NCBI GenBank assembly: GCA_031551125.1
Contig: JAVBOB010000002.1
Span: 124,001 to 188,000, forward strand
From: JAIRNF01 sp031551125
GTDB lineage: Bacteria > Bacteroidota > Bacteroidia > Bacteroidales > UBA932
Direction: 5' to 3'
DNA length: 64,000 nt
Shown: one piece after another, positions 50,958-58,766 of the stretch
Layout of the letters: each line of letters opens with the position of its first letter
How positions within the stretch are numbered: position 1 is the stretch's first letter
Made by a program: the position numbers and the translations under genes
The notes under the pieces: generated by a model
Database searches by the model: none
Told to the model about the DNA's origin: nothing
What the model saw: only the letters and a program-made list of their open reading frames with translations

Positions 50958-50965
50958 TATTTTTG
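50958..50965 (+). promoter_or_regulatory. -7 promoter box (TATTTTTG) of the response regulator gene
   Basis: TAnnTTTG match ending 18 bases before the ATG at 50984. It overlaps the TTG at 50963 that also opens the frame, which excludes that start. Confidence 0.55.
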
Positions 50966-50983
50966 TCTATTCACAAAAGCAAT

Positions 50984-52327
50984 ATGTCTCGTAAAATTCT
51001 GATTGTAGAGGACGATACCTCATTTGGTATGATGCTGCAAAGCTGGTTTGGAAGAAACGGTTTTGAGGCCACCCTCGTTTCCAAGGTAGAACAGGCAAAG
51101 AAAGAAATCTGTCAGCACAATTTCAACCTGGTCTTAACCGACCTTAGATTGCCGGATGAAGACGGAATTATGCTGCTTACTTGGATTAAAGAACAGAAAA
51201 GCGAACTTCCGGTTATCATAATGACCAGCTATGCCGAGATACAAAGTGCTGTTTCGGCCATAAAGTTGGGTGCTTTCGACTATCTCGAAAAGCCTATCAA
51301 CCAATCCATACTCAAACAAAAAATTGAGCAAGCGCTTGACAGCGGGAACAAAGATACTACAACACCATCTAAACCGGCTCCCAAAAAGAAGAAAAGCACG
51401 TCTGAAAGTATTCAGGGAAAAAGTAATGTTGCCACTGAGCTGTACAACCTTATAAAAATTGTTGCCCCTACCCGCATGTCTGTGCTGATTCTTGGCGAAA
51501 GCGGGACGGGAAAAGAACATGCCGCCCGACAAATACATGAGCTGAGTAACCGTTCGGCGGCACCGTTTATTGCGGTTGATTGCGGAAGCCTATCAAAAGA
51601 GCTGGCTCCAAGTGAGCTGTTCGGACACCTGAAAGGCTCATTTACATCAGCGGTTGCTGATAAGGTTGGCGTTTTTGAAGAGGCTAAAGGCGGAACCGTT
51701 TTTCTTGATGAAATAGGAAACCTATCATACGAAGTACAAATTCAGCTGCTCCGCACCTTACAGGAACGAAAAATAAGACGTGTAGGCGCCGCCACAGATA
51801 TTACTGTTGACATTCGTATAATTGCCGCAACAAACGAAAACTTGGAGAACGCTATTGCACAAGGACGATTCCGTGAAGACCTATACCACCGAATAAACGA
51901 ATTTTCTATTGTAATGCCGCCTCTACGAGAAAGAAAAGGCGATATTCCGGTTTTTGCCATGCACTTTCTTCAAGAAGCAAATGAGGAATTGGGAAAAAGC
52001 ATCCGCTCCTTCTCTACCGATACAATGAAAATTCTTGAAGAACAACACTGGAGCGGTAACCTCCGTGAGCTGAGAAATGTTGTACGTCGGGCAGCCTTGT
52101 TTGCTCAAACCGATGAAATAGCTTCGGACAACTTACCGTTATTCTCAACCCCATTCTCCAAGCCGGCAGAAGAGAAGGATTTGTCTTTACATCCGACTAA
52201 CGAAAAAGAGCTGATTGAAGCGGCGTTAAAAAAAGCACGAGGTAACAAAACCGCCGCCGCTCGCTTACTTAAAATTGACAGGAAAACGTTATACAATAAG
52301 ATGCACCAGTACGGAATGGAGCTCTAA
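50984..52327 (+). CDS. NtrC-family sigma-54-dependent response regulator
   Basis: A 447-residue regulator from the ATG at 50984. It has a receiver domain (residues about 3-115; LIVEDD, phosphoacceptor Asp53 in LVLTDLRLPDEDG, and FDYLEKPI), a basic Lys-rich linker, an AAA+ ATPase (about 148-375; Walker A LGESGTGKE, Walker B TVFLDEIGNLS, and the RIIAATNENLE sensor), and a Fis-type helix-turn-helix at the C-terminus (KTAAARLLKIDRKTLYNKM). The sigma-54 contact loop, normally GAFTGA, reads GSFTSA at residues 218-223. It should activate sigma-54 promoters when phosphorylated. The gene ends tail-to-tail with the sensor kinase gene, the stops overlapping, so the two are a likely pair. Confidence 0.95.
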   Translation: MSRKILIVEDDTSFGMMLQSWFGRNGFEATLVSKVEQAKKEICQHNFNLVLTDLRLPDEDGIMLLTWIKEQKSELPVIIMTSYAEIQSAVSAIKLGAFDYLEKPINQSILKQKIEQALDSGNKDTTTPSKPAPKKKKSTSESIQGKSNVATELYNLIKIVAPTRMSVLILGESGTGKEHAARQIHELSNRSAAPFIAVDCGSLSKELAPSELFGHLKGSFTSAVADKVGVFEEAKGGTVFLDEIGNLSYEVQIQLLRTLQERKIRRVGAATDITVDIRIIAATNENLENAIAQGRFREDLYHRINEFSIVMPPLRERKGDIPVFAMHFLQEANEELGKSIRSFSTDTMKILEEQHWSGNLRELRNVVRRAALFAQTDEIASDNLPLFSTPFSKPAEEKDLSLHPTNEKELIEAALKKARGNKTAAARLLKIDRKTLYNKMHQYGMEL

Positions 52328-54747
52328 CCGTTAAGGTATCTTTTTTGAATTAGGGTAACCAAAATTTCTGCTTTATTAGTAAGTATTACTATTGCTTCTT
52401 TCCATTCAGGATATTGTTCTGCTCCTACTGACCGCAGGGTGTCCATCTTTTTTAGAATCTCAACCGCATCATCGGCTCCCAGCTGCATGAACATAGGTAA
52501 CATTTTGTGACAAATAGCCTGAGCGCTGCGGAAATCATCTTGGGAAACTGTTTTATGAAGTGTTGCAACATTCTCAGCTGTTGTTGTAACGAAAAGTTCC
52601 AGTACGTTACGCATTGCCTCCACGTCGTTGTCAAACATTTCTTCAAACTGCTCCATGTTGCAAGCGTATCCTGCAGGGTTACCAACCAGCCGACTAAGGG
52701 AGCTCATGGTTACAGCCTTTGGCAGATAACCGTTAAACCCATCCTCGGAAGCCTTAACATTGCTAAAATCGCTACGCCCCGTCATTACAACAACCGGAAT
52801 GTCTGCTTTAACACTCCGTACCTTTCTAAGAATATCACTACCGGAAATAACACCCATTTCCATATCGGTAATTACCATATCATAATGAACAAGCTCTTCC
52901 ACATGCCTTTCAAATTCGTCCATTGTGTTGCAAGTTGTAACGCTATGTCCCAGCCTCAACAACATACAGCTAAGCATACCCAAGGTAGGTAAATCGTCAT
53001 CAATAGCCAATAGGTTTTTAATAGAAACGGCCGATGTGTTTACCTGTACCTGCTCTGCCGGAATCACCACATCTATCTGCGTTCCTTTACCAACAGCCGA
53101 TGTAACGAATATTTTTCCCTTTAGCAATTCAACAAGCCCTTTGACAACATACATCCCAAACCCGCTACCTTCAGCCAGCATACCACTGTTTGTTGCACGG
53201 GCAAAGGGTTTGAATAACACATCCATTTGCTTTTGAGGGATACCCACTCCCGTATCTTTTATGCTAAGGTAGATATTCCCATCCCTGTAATTACCGCTGA
53301 AATTTACACCTCCGGTTACGGTATATTTTATAGAATTGGAAAGTACATTTATTATGATTTGCTTTAGCTTAAGAGCATCTGTACATACAGTAAGCCTACT
53401 GTCAAAAGTAAAATCATTTTTAAACAAAAGGTCTTTTTGTCGTGCAAGAGGCTCAAACATTCCAACCACCTCCTTGCACAGCTCCATAAGGTTAAAGCTA
53501 CTGTTTGATACTTGCAGCGTTCCCTGTTCGAGACTTGAAAATTCCAGCAAATTTTCCAGCAATGATAAGATATGTTTTCCGGAATTTTGCATTGACCGTA
53601 ACTCCTTTTTCTGTTCACCGCTGCCGCTTTGCCATAACTCCAAATAGCCGAGTATGGAACCTAGCGGCGTTTTTATATCATGAGAAACAGAAAGCAATAG
53701 CTTATGACGGCTCTCCATTAGCTGTTTTGTTCGAACATTAGCTTGCTCCAGCGCCCTGCGAGCCGCCTGCCCTTTGTTCACATCATGAATAATCAACAGA
53801 ATAAACATCAACATCAGTGCCAAAGCCACTACACCACCTATTATGGAAAACGCATAGTTTCTTTTAATAAGCTCTTCGCTACTCTGAATGCCCGCCAGAG
53901 CCGATTTCAACGTTTGGCTGTAATGGTTGTTGAGTATTGTGGAAATTTGCAACGATATTTCCTGATCTGTTGAAATTAACCGGCTAAGCTGTCGCTCAAT
54001 GGCGGTAATACTCTTAGAATATCTTTTACGCGCCGTATCCGCATACTTACCCATTTCCGATACTATATTCTGCTCTTCGGCAGATATAAATTTTAAGGTA
54101 TCGGCTATTTGCGTTCTCACGGTAACAATAGTATCGCCGGTTTTATCGGGAGAGAATACGTTGGAAACCCTAGTCCAAAACCCCTTCTTTGGCGCTGTGT
54201 TTACTGCCGTATCTTTAACTATGGTTGTTACGGTTACAGGTCGTGCAAGAAAAAGAGAATCGTAAGCTTTCAGCTGACTGTTCATTAAATCAAGCGGGTT
54301 TTGCTTATCCAGCTGAACGCTCAGCGCGGTAATAATACGCTCCTTTTCCTTGAGCAGCGGCAAAATTGCTCCCAGCATATTTTGCTGATTTGCCTGAGAA
54401 CTAATCAGCTTAAACGAATCTACCAAATGTCCTACCTCCACCATATTTTCCCGAAATCGGTTAAGGTGTAACGAATTTTTTGTTGAAACGTAGAGGTTTG
54501 ATTCCGATTGTGCCTGATTAACCATATAAACCAGCTCACCGGTTAGCGCAAGAGCGTCATAATACCGCTCCACCTGAGTACGCTGGCTAGCCACATTTTT
54601 GCGCATCTTATACACATAAGCAATCATTATAGCGCAGGCTAAAGCTATAATCACATACATTAAGATGGCCTTAAAACGAATGTTGTTTTCGATAGTTTCT
54701 TTCATTGGTGTTGGGCTACTTTGCAAATTTACTCCAGAATCGGACAT
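52324..54747 (-). CDS. Hybrid sensor histidine kinase with receiver and Hpt domains
   Basis: An 807-residue inner-membrane kinase from the ATG at 54747 (a TTG three codons earlier also opens the frame). It has a membrane helix near residues 26-45 (AILMYVIIALACAIMIAYVY), a roughly 250-residue periplasmic helical sensor, a second helix near 303-325, a HisKA dimerisation domain with SVSHDIKTPLGS (the phosphorylated His), HATPase_c (INVLSNSIKYT; DTGVGIP; GSGFGMYVVKGL), a receiver domain (LLAIDDDLPT; Asp in YDMVITDMEMG; MTGRSDFS) and a C-terminal Hpt domain with AQAICHKMLPMF. It is a full phosphorelay. The convergent NtrC-type regulator is the obvious output. The signal is unknown. Confidence 0.94.
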   Translation of the reverse strand: MSDSGVNLQSSPTPMKETIENNIRFKAILMYVIIALACAIMIAYVYKMRKNVASQRTQVERYYDALALTGELVYMVNQAQSESNLYVSTKNSLHLNRFRENMVEVGHLVDSFKLISSQANQQNMLGAILPLLKEKERIITALSVQLDKQNPLDLMNSQLKAYDSLFLARPVTVTTIVKDTAVNTAPKKGFWTRVSNVFSPDKTGDTIVTVRTQIADTLKFISAEEQNIVSEMGKYADTARKRYSKSITAIERQLSRLISTDQEISLQISTILNNHYSQTLKSALAGIQSSEELIKRNYAFSIIGGVVALALMLMFILLIIHDVNKGQAARRALEQANVRTKQLMESRHKLLLSVSHDIKTPLGSILGYLELWQSGSGEQKKELRSMQNSGKHILSLLENLLEFSSLEQGTLQVSNSSFNLMELCKEVVGMFEPLARQKDLLFKNDFTFDSRLTVCTDALKLKQIIINVLSNSIKYTVTGGVNFSGNYRDGNIYLSIKDTGVGIPQKQMDVLFKPFARATNSGMLAEGSGFGMYVVKGLVELLKGKIFVTSAVGKGTQIDVVIPAEQVQVNTSAVSIKNLLAIDDDLPTLGMLSCMLLRLGHSVTTCNTMDEFERHVEELVHYDMVITDMEMGVISGSDILRKVRSVKADIPVVVMTGRSDFSNVKASEDGFNGYLPKAVTMSSLSRLVGNPAGYACNMEQFEEMFDNDVEAMRNVLELFVTTTAENVATLHKTVSQDDFRSAQAICHKMLPMFMQLGADDAVEILKKMDTLRSVGAEQYPEWKEAIVILTNKAEILVTLIQKRYLNG

Positions 54748-55055
54748 GGTAAACAATATAGCATTGCATTATTTCTAAACTACCGTTATTTTTTAGAATT
54801 AATATACATAAATAATAACAAATCAACAAGTTACATCCACAACTATTTTGTAGAGCCATGCTACAAATCCACACATTTTAACCGCTGGCATTAAAACGTC
54901 ATATCTTATACACCCTACGAATAGTAAGTGATTTATGACATTTACAACAGGCTTTAACCCCCTATGGCATTTACATTGCATTTTTAGGAAACGAAGAGTC
55001 AGAAGAGGATTCTCAAAGCTGCTTAACTAAAATCAAAAACTTTAAATCTTGTATC
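54748..55055. other. Spacer between the kinase and a small secreted protein
   Basis: 308 bp without a gene, A/T-rich, holding the divergent 5' regions of the two genes. I see no repeat family, hairpin or RNA gene in it. Confidence 0.4.
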
Positions 55056-55373
55056 ATGAAAAAAACAATTCTATCAGTAGCCCTAGCTGTTGCAGCATGC
55101 GCTTTTGCAAGCGCGCAAGCTCCACAGCAACAAACAACAGCCAAGAAGGCTGAAGCTACCAATGTAGCCCAGCAAGACGAGTACAAAGATGTTAAGATTG
55201 AAACGCTAACCCCTAAGGTACAAGAAGCTGTTAAGGCATTTGAAAAAACATGCACCGTAAAGAGCATTGGTTTCAACGAAACAAAAAAGCTAACCAAGGT
55301 AACGCTTGTATCAAAAGCCGATAAGAGCGAAAAAGTAGCTATTCTTGACGAAACAGGAAAAGAAGTAAAGTAA
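55056..55373 (+). CDS. Small secreted protein of unknown function
   Basis: A 105-residue protein with a signal peptide (MKKTILSVALAVAACAFASAQ). The mature 84 residues are highly charged: a Gln/Ala/Lys-rich start (PQQQTTAKKAEATNVAQQDE) and then a compact part with LTPKVQEAVKAFEKTCTVKS and a beta-like end (LTKVTLVSKADKSEKVAILD; ETGKEVK). The second half resembles the short repeats of PepSY/beta-lactamase-inhibitor-like periplasmic domains, but that is only an impression. It has one cysteine. It is followed by a clean terminator, so it is expressed on its own. Confidence 0.8.
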   Translation: MKKTILSVALAVAACAFASAQAPQQQTTAKKAEATNVAQQDEYKDVKIETLTPKVQEAVKAFEKTCTVKSIGFNETKKLTKVTLVSKADKSEKVAILDETGKEVK

Positions 55374-55400
55374 ACAATTTGGTTAACGTGGGCTACATGC

Positions 55401-55430
55401 AAAAAGGCGACTATAATAGTCGCCTTTTTG
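55401..55430. terminator. Bidirectional terminator
   Basis: AAAAAGGCGACTA / TAGTCGCCTTTTT, a perfect 13-bp stem with a 3-base loop, between the small secreted protein gene and the convergent tRNA gene. It can serve both. Confidence 0.9.
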
Positions 55431-55443
55431 CTTATACATTTTA

Positions 55444-55519
55444 TGGAGCGGGAAACGAGGCTCGAACTCGCGACCCTCAGCTTGGGAAGCTGATGCTCTA
55501 CCGACTGAGCTATTCCCGC
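55444..55519 (-). tRNA. tRNA-Gly (anticodon CCC)
   Basis: On the minus strand it reads GCGGGAATAGCTCAGTCGG at the 5' end, with a 7-bp acceptor stem (GCGGGAA / TTCCCGC), a D-arm with GTCGGTAGAG, and an anticodon arm TCAGC-TTCCCAA-GCTGA whose loop gives anticodon CCC (glycine, codon GGG). The T-arm is GCGAG-TTCGAGC-CTCGT, with the terminal TCCA showing that CCA is encoded. A 34-bp piece of the same gene recurs at 57801-57834. Confidence 0.93.
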
Positions 55520-55719
55520 AAATGGTGGTACAAATGTAATAAAAAGAGAAAACCGGAAACAAGGCAAGAGTAATTTTGGCAAAAATTTGTTTGCAAAATT
55601 TTGTATTTTTGCTTCATATCAATAATTGCCTGTCTTTTAATTTTCCGCTAGCCTATGGTTTGAGTAAAACAGGCTTACCACTAGCTTACAGCCCTATAAG
55701 ATATTGAAAATTCGGCTTG

Positions 55720-55911
55720 CAGCCTGAAAGGCTACCTTAATTCAGCCCGATGGCAACGCCTCGGGAAAACAAGTAAGCTAGAACACCAACGCCCTGAAGG
55801 GGCAGCTTAAGCTGCCCCTTCAGGGCGTAACGGTGTAGTATCGCACAGGTCTCCCGAGGCGGCGCTACGCGTTGCCGTCGGGCTGAGCTAAGCTGCGCTT
55901 TCAGCGCGTGT
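55720..55911. repeat. Family E palindromic repeat, copy 2
   Basis: Same nested order as at 39826-40012: CAGCCTGAAAGGCTACC, TCAGCCCGATGGCAACGCC, CGCCCTGAAGGGGCAGCTT / AAGCTGCCCCTTCAGGGCG, then GTTGCCGTCGGGCTGA and GCGCTTTCAGCGCG. Confidence 0.8.
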
Positions 55912-55943
55912 AATAAAAACAATAGCAGGGTAAATCAAAATCG

Positions 55944-56399
55944 CTACGCCTCTCTCCTATCCATATCTCTCCGCAAATCTTTCTCCTTAATGGATTCGCG
56001 CTTATCGTATGATTTCTTTCCGCGTGCCAACGCTATCTCCAGCTTGGCATAGCCGTTTTCGGCAACAAACAGCTGGGTTGGAATAATGGCTAAACCCTTT
56101 TCTTTTGAGCGGCGTTGCAGCTTGCTCAGCTCTTTACGGTTAAGCAACAGCTTACGCTCACGCTTGGGGTCGTGGTTGTTAAGGTTGCCCCACCAGTACA
56201 CCGCAATGTGCAGGCCGCGCACAAACAGCTGGTCGCCCACAAAGTAGCAGTAAACATCAACCAGGCTGGCCTTCCCCATACGGATAGATTTTATTTCCGT
56301 ACCTACCAACACAATACCGGCGGTGAAAGTTTCCAGTAGCTCGTACTCAAAGCTTGCCCGCTTGTTCTTAATTACTATGTTGGATTTTCTATCGGCCAC
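55944..56399 (-). CDS. smpB: SsrA-binding protein SmpB
   Basis: A 151-residue RNA-binding protein that delivers tmRNA (SsrA) to stalled ribosomes for trans-translation. The start is GTG at 56399 (MADRKSNIVIKNKRASFEYE); the frame is open upstream to 56453 only through a non-family sequence that contains the promoter box. Typical segments are ELLETFTAGIVLVGTEIKSI near residue 19, KASLVDVYCYFVGDQLFVRG near 43, HDPKRERKLLLNRKELSKL near 74 and KLEIALARGKKSYDKRESIK near 118. The basic C-terminal tail that enters the mRNA channel is present (RRDMDRREA). tmRNA itself is not in the window. Confidence 0.95.
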   Translation of the reverse strand: MADRKSNIVIKNKRASFEYELLETFTAGIVLVGTEIKSIRMGKASLVDVYCYFVGDQLFVRGLHIAVYWWGNLNNHDPKRERKLLLNRKELSKLQRRSKEKGLAIIPTQLFVAENGYAKLEIALARGKKSYDKRESIKEKDLRRDMDRREA

Positions 56400-56428
56400 T
56401 TTTCTAATTGATAATGGATAATGAAAGA

Positions 56429-56436
56429 CAAAGATA
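56429..56436 (-). promoter_or_regulatory. -7 promoter box (TATCTTTG) of smpB
   Basis: TAnnTTTG match on the minus strand, ending 29 bases before the GTG at 56399, the commonest spacing in this window. It supports the GTG start. Confidence 0.5.
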
Positions 56437-56594
56437 CAAAGACAAAAGAACAAAGACCTTGTTAAAGGTAGAACTAAAGCCTAACTTCTTTGTTCCTTGT
56501 TCTTAACATCCTTAATCCACTAGCTGTTATTCATTGTATTTGCTACAAAGATATTGTATTTGCCACAATTTTTTCGCTCGCTAAAATAATTTAG

Positions 56595-56602
56595 TACATT
56601 TG
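56595..56602 (+). promoter_or_regulatory. -7 promoter box (TACATTTG) abutting the start of the flippase-like gene
   Basis: TAnnTTTG match that ends six bases before the ATG at 56609. It overlaps the TTG at 56600 that opens the frame. Transcription would begin at about the A of the ATG. Confidence 0.45.
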
Positions 56603-56608
56603 CTACCT

Positions 56609-57676
56609 ATGACTGAACAGGTACAACATAAGGAAAAGAATAAGTTTTCCGTTTCAAAAATTATTATCCCCATCGCAATAGGGCTGGGAGTAGTTGGTTG
56701 GATGTTCTATAAAGAGTTTGACCCCGGCGTGTTTGGCGCAGTTGACTTTACATGGGTATCCGTATTTTGGATTTTCGTAGCCGTTCTCTGCATGGTTGGT
56801 CGTGATTTTGGATACATGCTCCGCATACGTGTGTTATCCGAGAATTTTCTATCGTGGAAGCAAGCCTTTCGGGTAATCATGTTATGGGAGTTTACCTCTG
56901 CCGTAACCCCATCGGCCATAGGAGGCACCAGCGTTGCGCTGATGTACGTTCATAAAGAAGGGCTTAGCGTTGGTCGCAGCTCAACCATTGTAATGCTAAC
57001 CTCTTTGCTAGACGAGCTGTACTTTGTGCTTATGTTTCCGATTATCTGGCTTATTGTCGGCTCCCGACTATTCGATATCCCGAACGACCCCGAATGGTCG
57101 TTTGGCATATTCTTAATGGTTATTATTGCATACGGCATCAAGCTGGTTTGGGTACTTACGCTATCATACGGTTTATTTTTTAACCCTCGTGGGCTTAGCA
57201 AGCTTATCTACCGAATATTTCACTTACCCATATTACGCCGCTGGAAGCGCTCGGCTGCAAAGGCTGCAAGTGATATTACCATTACAGCAGGCGAAATTAA
57301 GCAGAAGAAGTTTAAGTTTTGGCGCAACGCTTTTCTCAGCACATTTCTCTCATGGTCGTCTCGCTACTTGGTAGTAAACGCACTAATTCTTGCGTTCTTT
57401 ACTACCGGAGACCACCTTCTGCTATTTGCCCGCCAGCTGGTAATGTGGATTGCCATGCTTATTATGCCTACCCCCGGCGGTAGCGGATTTGCCGAATGGG
57501 GATTCACCAAGTTTCTTGGCGAGTTTATTCCCGTTGCCGGATTTGCTATCGTGCTGGCATTCTTATGGCGTTTAATTACCTACTACCCCTACCTGGTAAT
57601 TGGTGTAGTAATGTTACCCAAATGGCTGGGCGATAACTTTGGAAAGGGAAAGAAGAAGAAGCACGCAAAGATTTAA
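56609..57676 (+). CDS. Flippase-like integral membrane protein (lysylphosphatidylglycerol synthase TM region, UPF0104)
   Basis: A 355-residue inner-membrane protein from the ATG at 56609. It has about eight hydrophobic helices: IIIPIAIGLGVVGWMFY near residue 18, TWVSVFWIFVAVLCMVG near 49, the family motif LWEFTSAVTPSAIGGTSVAL near 90, VMLTSLLDELYFVLMFPIIW near 130, and the C-terminal LIMPTPGGSGFAEWGFTKFL near 290. It belongs to the family of YbhN/AglD-like proteins and of the flippase domain of MprF; a role in moving a lipid or lipid-linked molecule across the membrane is assumed. It has no synthase domain. The C-terminus is strongly basic. Next come a repeat and purQ in the opposite direction. 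Confidence 0.9.
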   Translation: MTEQVQHKEKNKFSVSKIIIPIAIGLGVVGWMFYKEFDPGVFGAVDFTWVSVFWIFVAVLCMVGRDFGYMLRIRVLSENFLSWKQAFRVIMLWEFTSAVTPSAIGGTSVALMYVHKEGLSVGRSSTIVMLTSLLDELYFVLMFPIIWLIVGSRLFDIPNDPEWSFGIFLMVIIAYGIKLVWVLTLSYGLFFNPRGLSKLIYRIFHLPILRRWKRSAAKAASDITITAGEIKQKKFKFWRNAFLSTFLSWSSRYLVVNALILAFFTTGDHLLLFARQLVMWIAMLIMPTPGGSGFAEWGFTKFLGEFIPVAGFAIVLAFLWRLITYYPYLVIGVVMLPKWLGDNFGKGKKKKHAKI

Positions 57677-57708
57677 TTAGGAATAATGAATGGGTTGACA
57701 ACAACCCG

Positions 57709-57774
57709 TCAATTGCGAGCGAAGCGAAGCAATCTCTTGAATAGAAAGATTGCTTCGCTTCGCTCGCAATGACG
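57709..57774. repeat. Family B palindrome, best-preserved copy
   Basis: TCAATTGCGAGCGAAGCGAAG ... CTTCGCTTCGCTCGCAATGACG with a centre AATCTCTTGAATAGAAAGATT. It is nearly perfect over about 27 bp per arm. Confidence 0.85.
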
Positions 57775-57800
57775 TGCTTATTATTCTCTTTGTTTGAATG

Positions 57801-57834
57801 ACTCGCGACCCTCAGCTTGGGAAGCTGATGCTCT
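57801..57834. repeat. 34-bp duplicate of part of tRNA-Gly
   Basis: Bases 57801-57834 are identical to 55466-55499, which covers the D-stem edge, the whole anticodon arm and the start of the T-arm of tRNA-Gly(CCC). The two are in the same orientation, 2.3 kb apart. It ends at the first base of the purQ stop codon (TTA on the plus strand). It cannot fold as a tRNA. Confidence 0.9.
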
Positions 57835-58526
57835 TATGCTCCTATTGACTTTAGTATAGATTGGAATATCAACAAGCCATCGGTATTACCCAGCTCATCA
57901 TCGGCAGCGCGCTCCGGGTGAGGCATCATACCGTAAACGTTCTTTGCCTCGTTGCAAATACCAGCTATATTTTCAACGGATCCGTTGGGGTTAAAGGCTT
58001 CGGAAATGTTCCCGTTCTCGTCGGAATAGCGGAACAGTATTTGCCCGTTTTGACGTAAAGCTGAAAGCGTTTCTGCATCGGCATAGTAGCGGCCTTCACC
58101 GTGAGCAATGGGTATCTTCAACGCACGGTCGCGCTCCAAGCTATTCGTTACGTATGTATTACGCGCATCGGGAGTGATGTACACGTTTTTACAGATAAAC
58201 TTTTGGTTGTTGTTGTGCAACAAAGCGCCCGGAAGCAGCTTCGACTCGCACAAAATCTGGAATCCGTTACAAACACCAAATACAAAACCACCCTTATCGG
58301 CAAACTCGATTACCTCATTCATAATAGGCGATAAGCTGGCTAAAGCGCCTGAACGCAGGTAATCACCGTAAGAAAAGCCTCCCGGCAAAAATATACCGTC
58401 CACATCTTGTAGCTGATGATCCTTGTGCCAAAGCGCAACAACCTCCTGCCCTAAAATATCGCGCAGCACATATATCATATCATGATCACAGTTCGATCCG
58501 GGAAAAATAACAACTCCTAGCTTCAT
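57834..58526 (-). CDS. purQ: Phosphoribosylformylglycinamidine synthase, glutaminase subunit PurQ
   Basis: A 230-residue class I glutamine amidotransferase. It supplies ammonia to PurL in the fourth step of purine synthesis. The N-terminus is GVVIFPGSNCDHDMIYVL, the oxyanion region is FLPGGFSYGDYLRSGALA (near residue 46), the catalytic cysteine is in FVFGVCNGFQIL (near 87), and the His-Glu pair is in MMPHPERAADD (near 206). This is the small separate PurQ, not the fused long PurL. The stop codon is formed next to the tRNA-Gly duplicate, so the 3' end may have been remodelled; the protein appears full length. purL and purS are not in the window. Confidence 0.95.
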   Translation of the reverse strand: MKLGVVIFPGSNCDHDMIYVLRDILGQEVVALWHKDHQLQDVDGIFLPGGFSYGDYLRSGALASLSPIMNEVIEFADKGGFVFGVCNGFQILCESKLLPGALLHNNNQKFICKNVYITPDARNTYVTNSLERDRALKIPIAHGEGRYYADAETLSALRQNGQILFRYSDENGNISEAFNPNGSVENIAGICNEAKNVYGMMPHPERAADDELGNTDGLLIFQSILKSIGA

Positions 58527-58554
58527 TGTCTTTGGGTTTGTGATGATTTACGGA

Positions 58555-58562
58555 CAAAGATA
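58555..58562 (-). promoter_or_regulatory. -7 promoter box (TATCTTTG) of purQ
   Basis: TAnnTTTG match on the minus strand, 28 bases before the purQ ATG at 58526. Confidence 0.5.
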
Positions 58563-58590
58563 GCTTCTTTTTGGAAATGGTGGGTAAGTT

Positions 58591-58728
58591 AATGGTGAAG
58601 AGTTAATGGTTAATAGTGAAAAGTGAATGGAAAAGACACGTTGCTTTATCGCTTTAGAGCTAGAACGCACTGTAAGCTGTTTCCATTCACCTTTAACCAA
58701 GTACTTTTCACTATTAACCATTAACTAT
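58591..58728. repeat. Inverted AT-rich repeats (TTAACCATTAAC / CACTTTTCAC words)
   Basis: TTAATGGTTAATAGTGAAAAG with TGAATGGAAA on the left mirrors TTTCCATTCACC with ACTTTTCACTATTAACCATT on the right. The same word set occurs at 5919-5979. It lies between the divergent purQ and EEP-family genes. Confidence 0.55.
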
Positions 58729-58742
58729 CTAGTCCAAAAAGC

Positions 58743-58750
58743 TACCTTTG
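58743..58750 (+). promoter_or_regulatory. -7 promoter box (TACCTTTG) of the EEP-family gene
   Basis: TAnnTTTG match ending 16 bases before the ATG at 58767. Confidence 0.5.
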
Positions 58751-58766
58751 CATCAACAACACGGCA

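Noticed and set aside
55013..55582. 189-residue antisense frame over the small secreted protein and the tRNA
   Set aside because: It crosses a tRNA gene and a terminator; the plus-strand gene with a signal peptide explains the region better.
55912..56600. tmRNA gene next to smpB
   Set aside because: No tRNA-Ala-like ends or tag reading frame were seen around smpB; the neighbouring structured sequence is a family E repeat.
55444..57834. Integrative element bounded by tRNA-Gly and its fragment
   Set aside because: The interval holds smpB and an ordinary membrane protein gene, no integrase, and the fragment is not the tRNA 3' end; kept only as a recombination trace.
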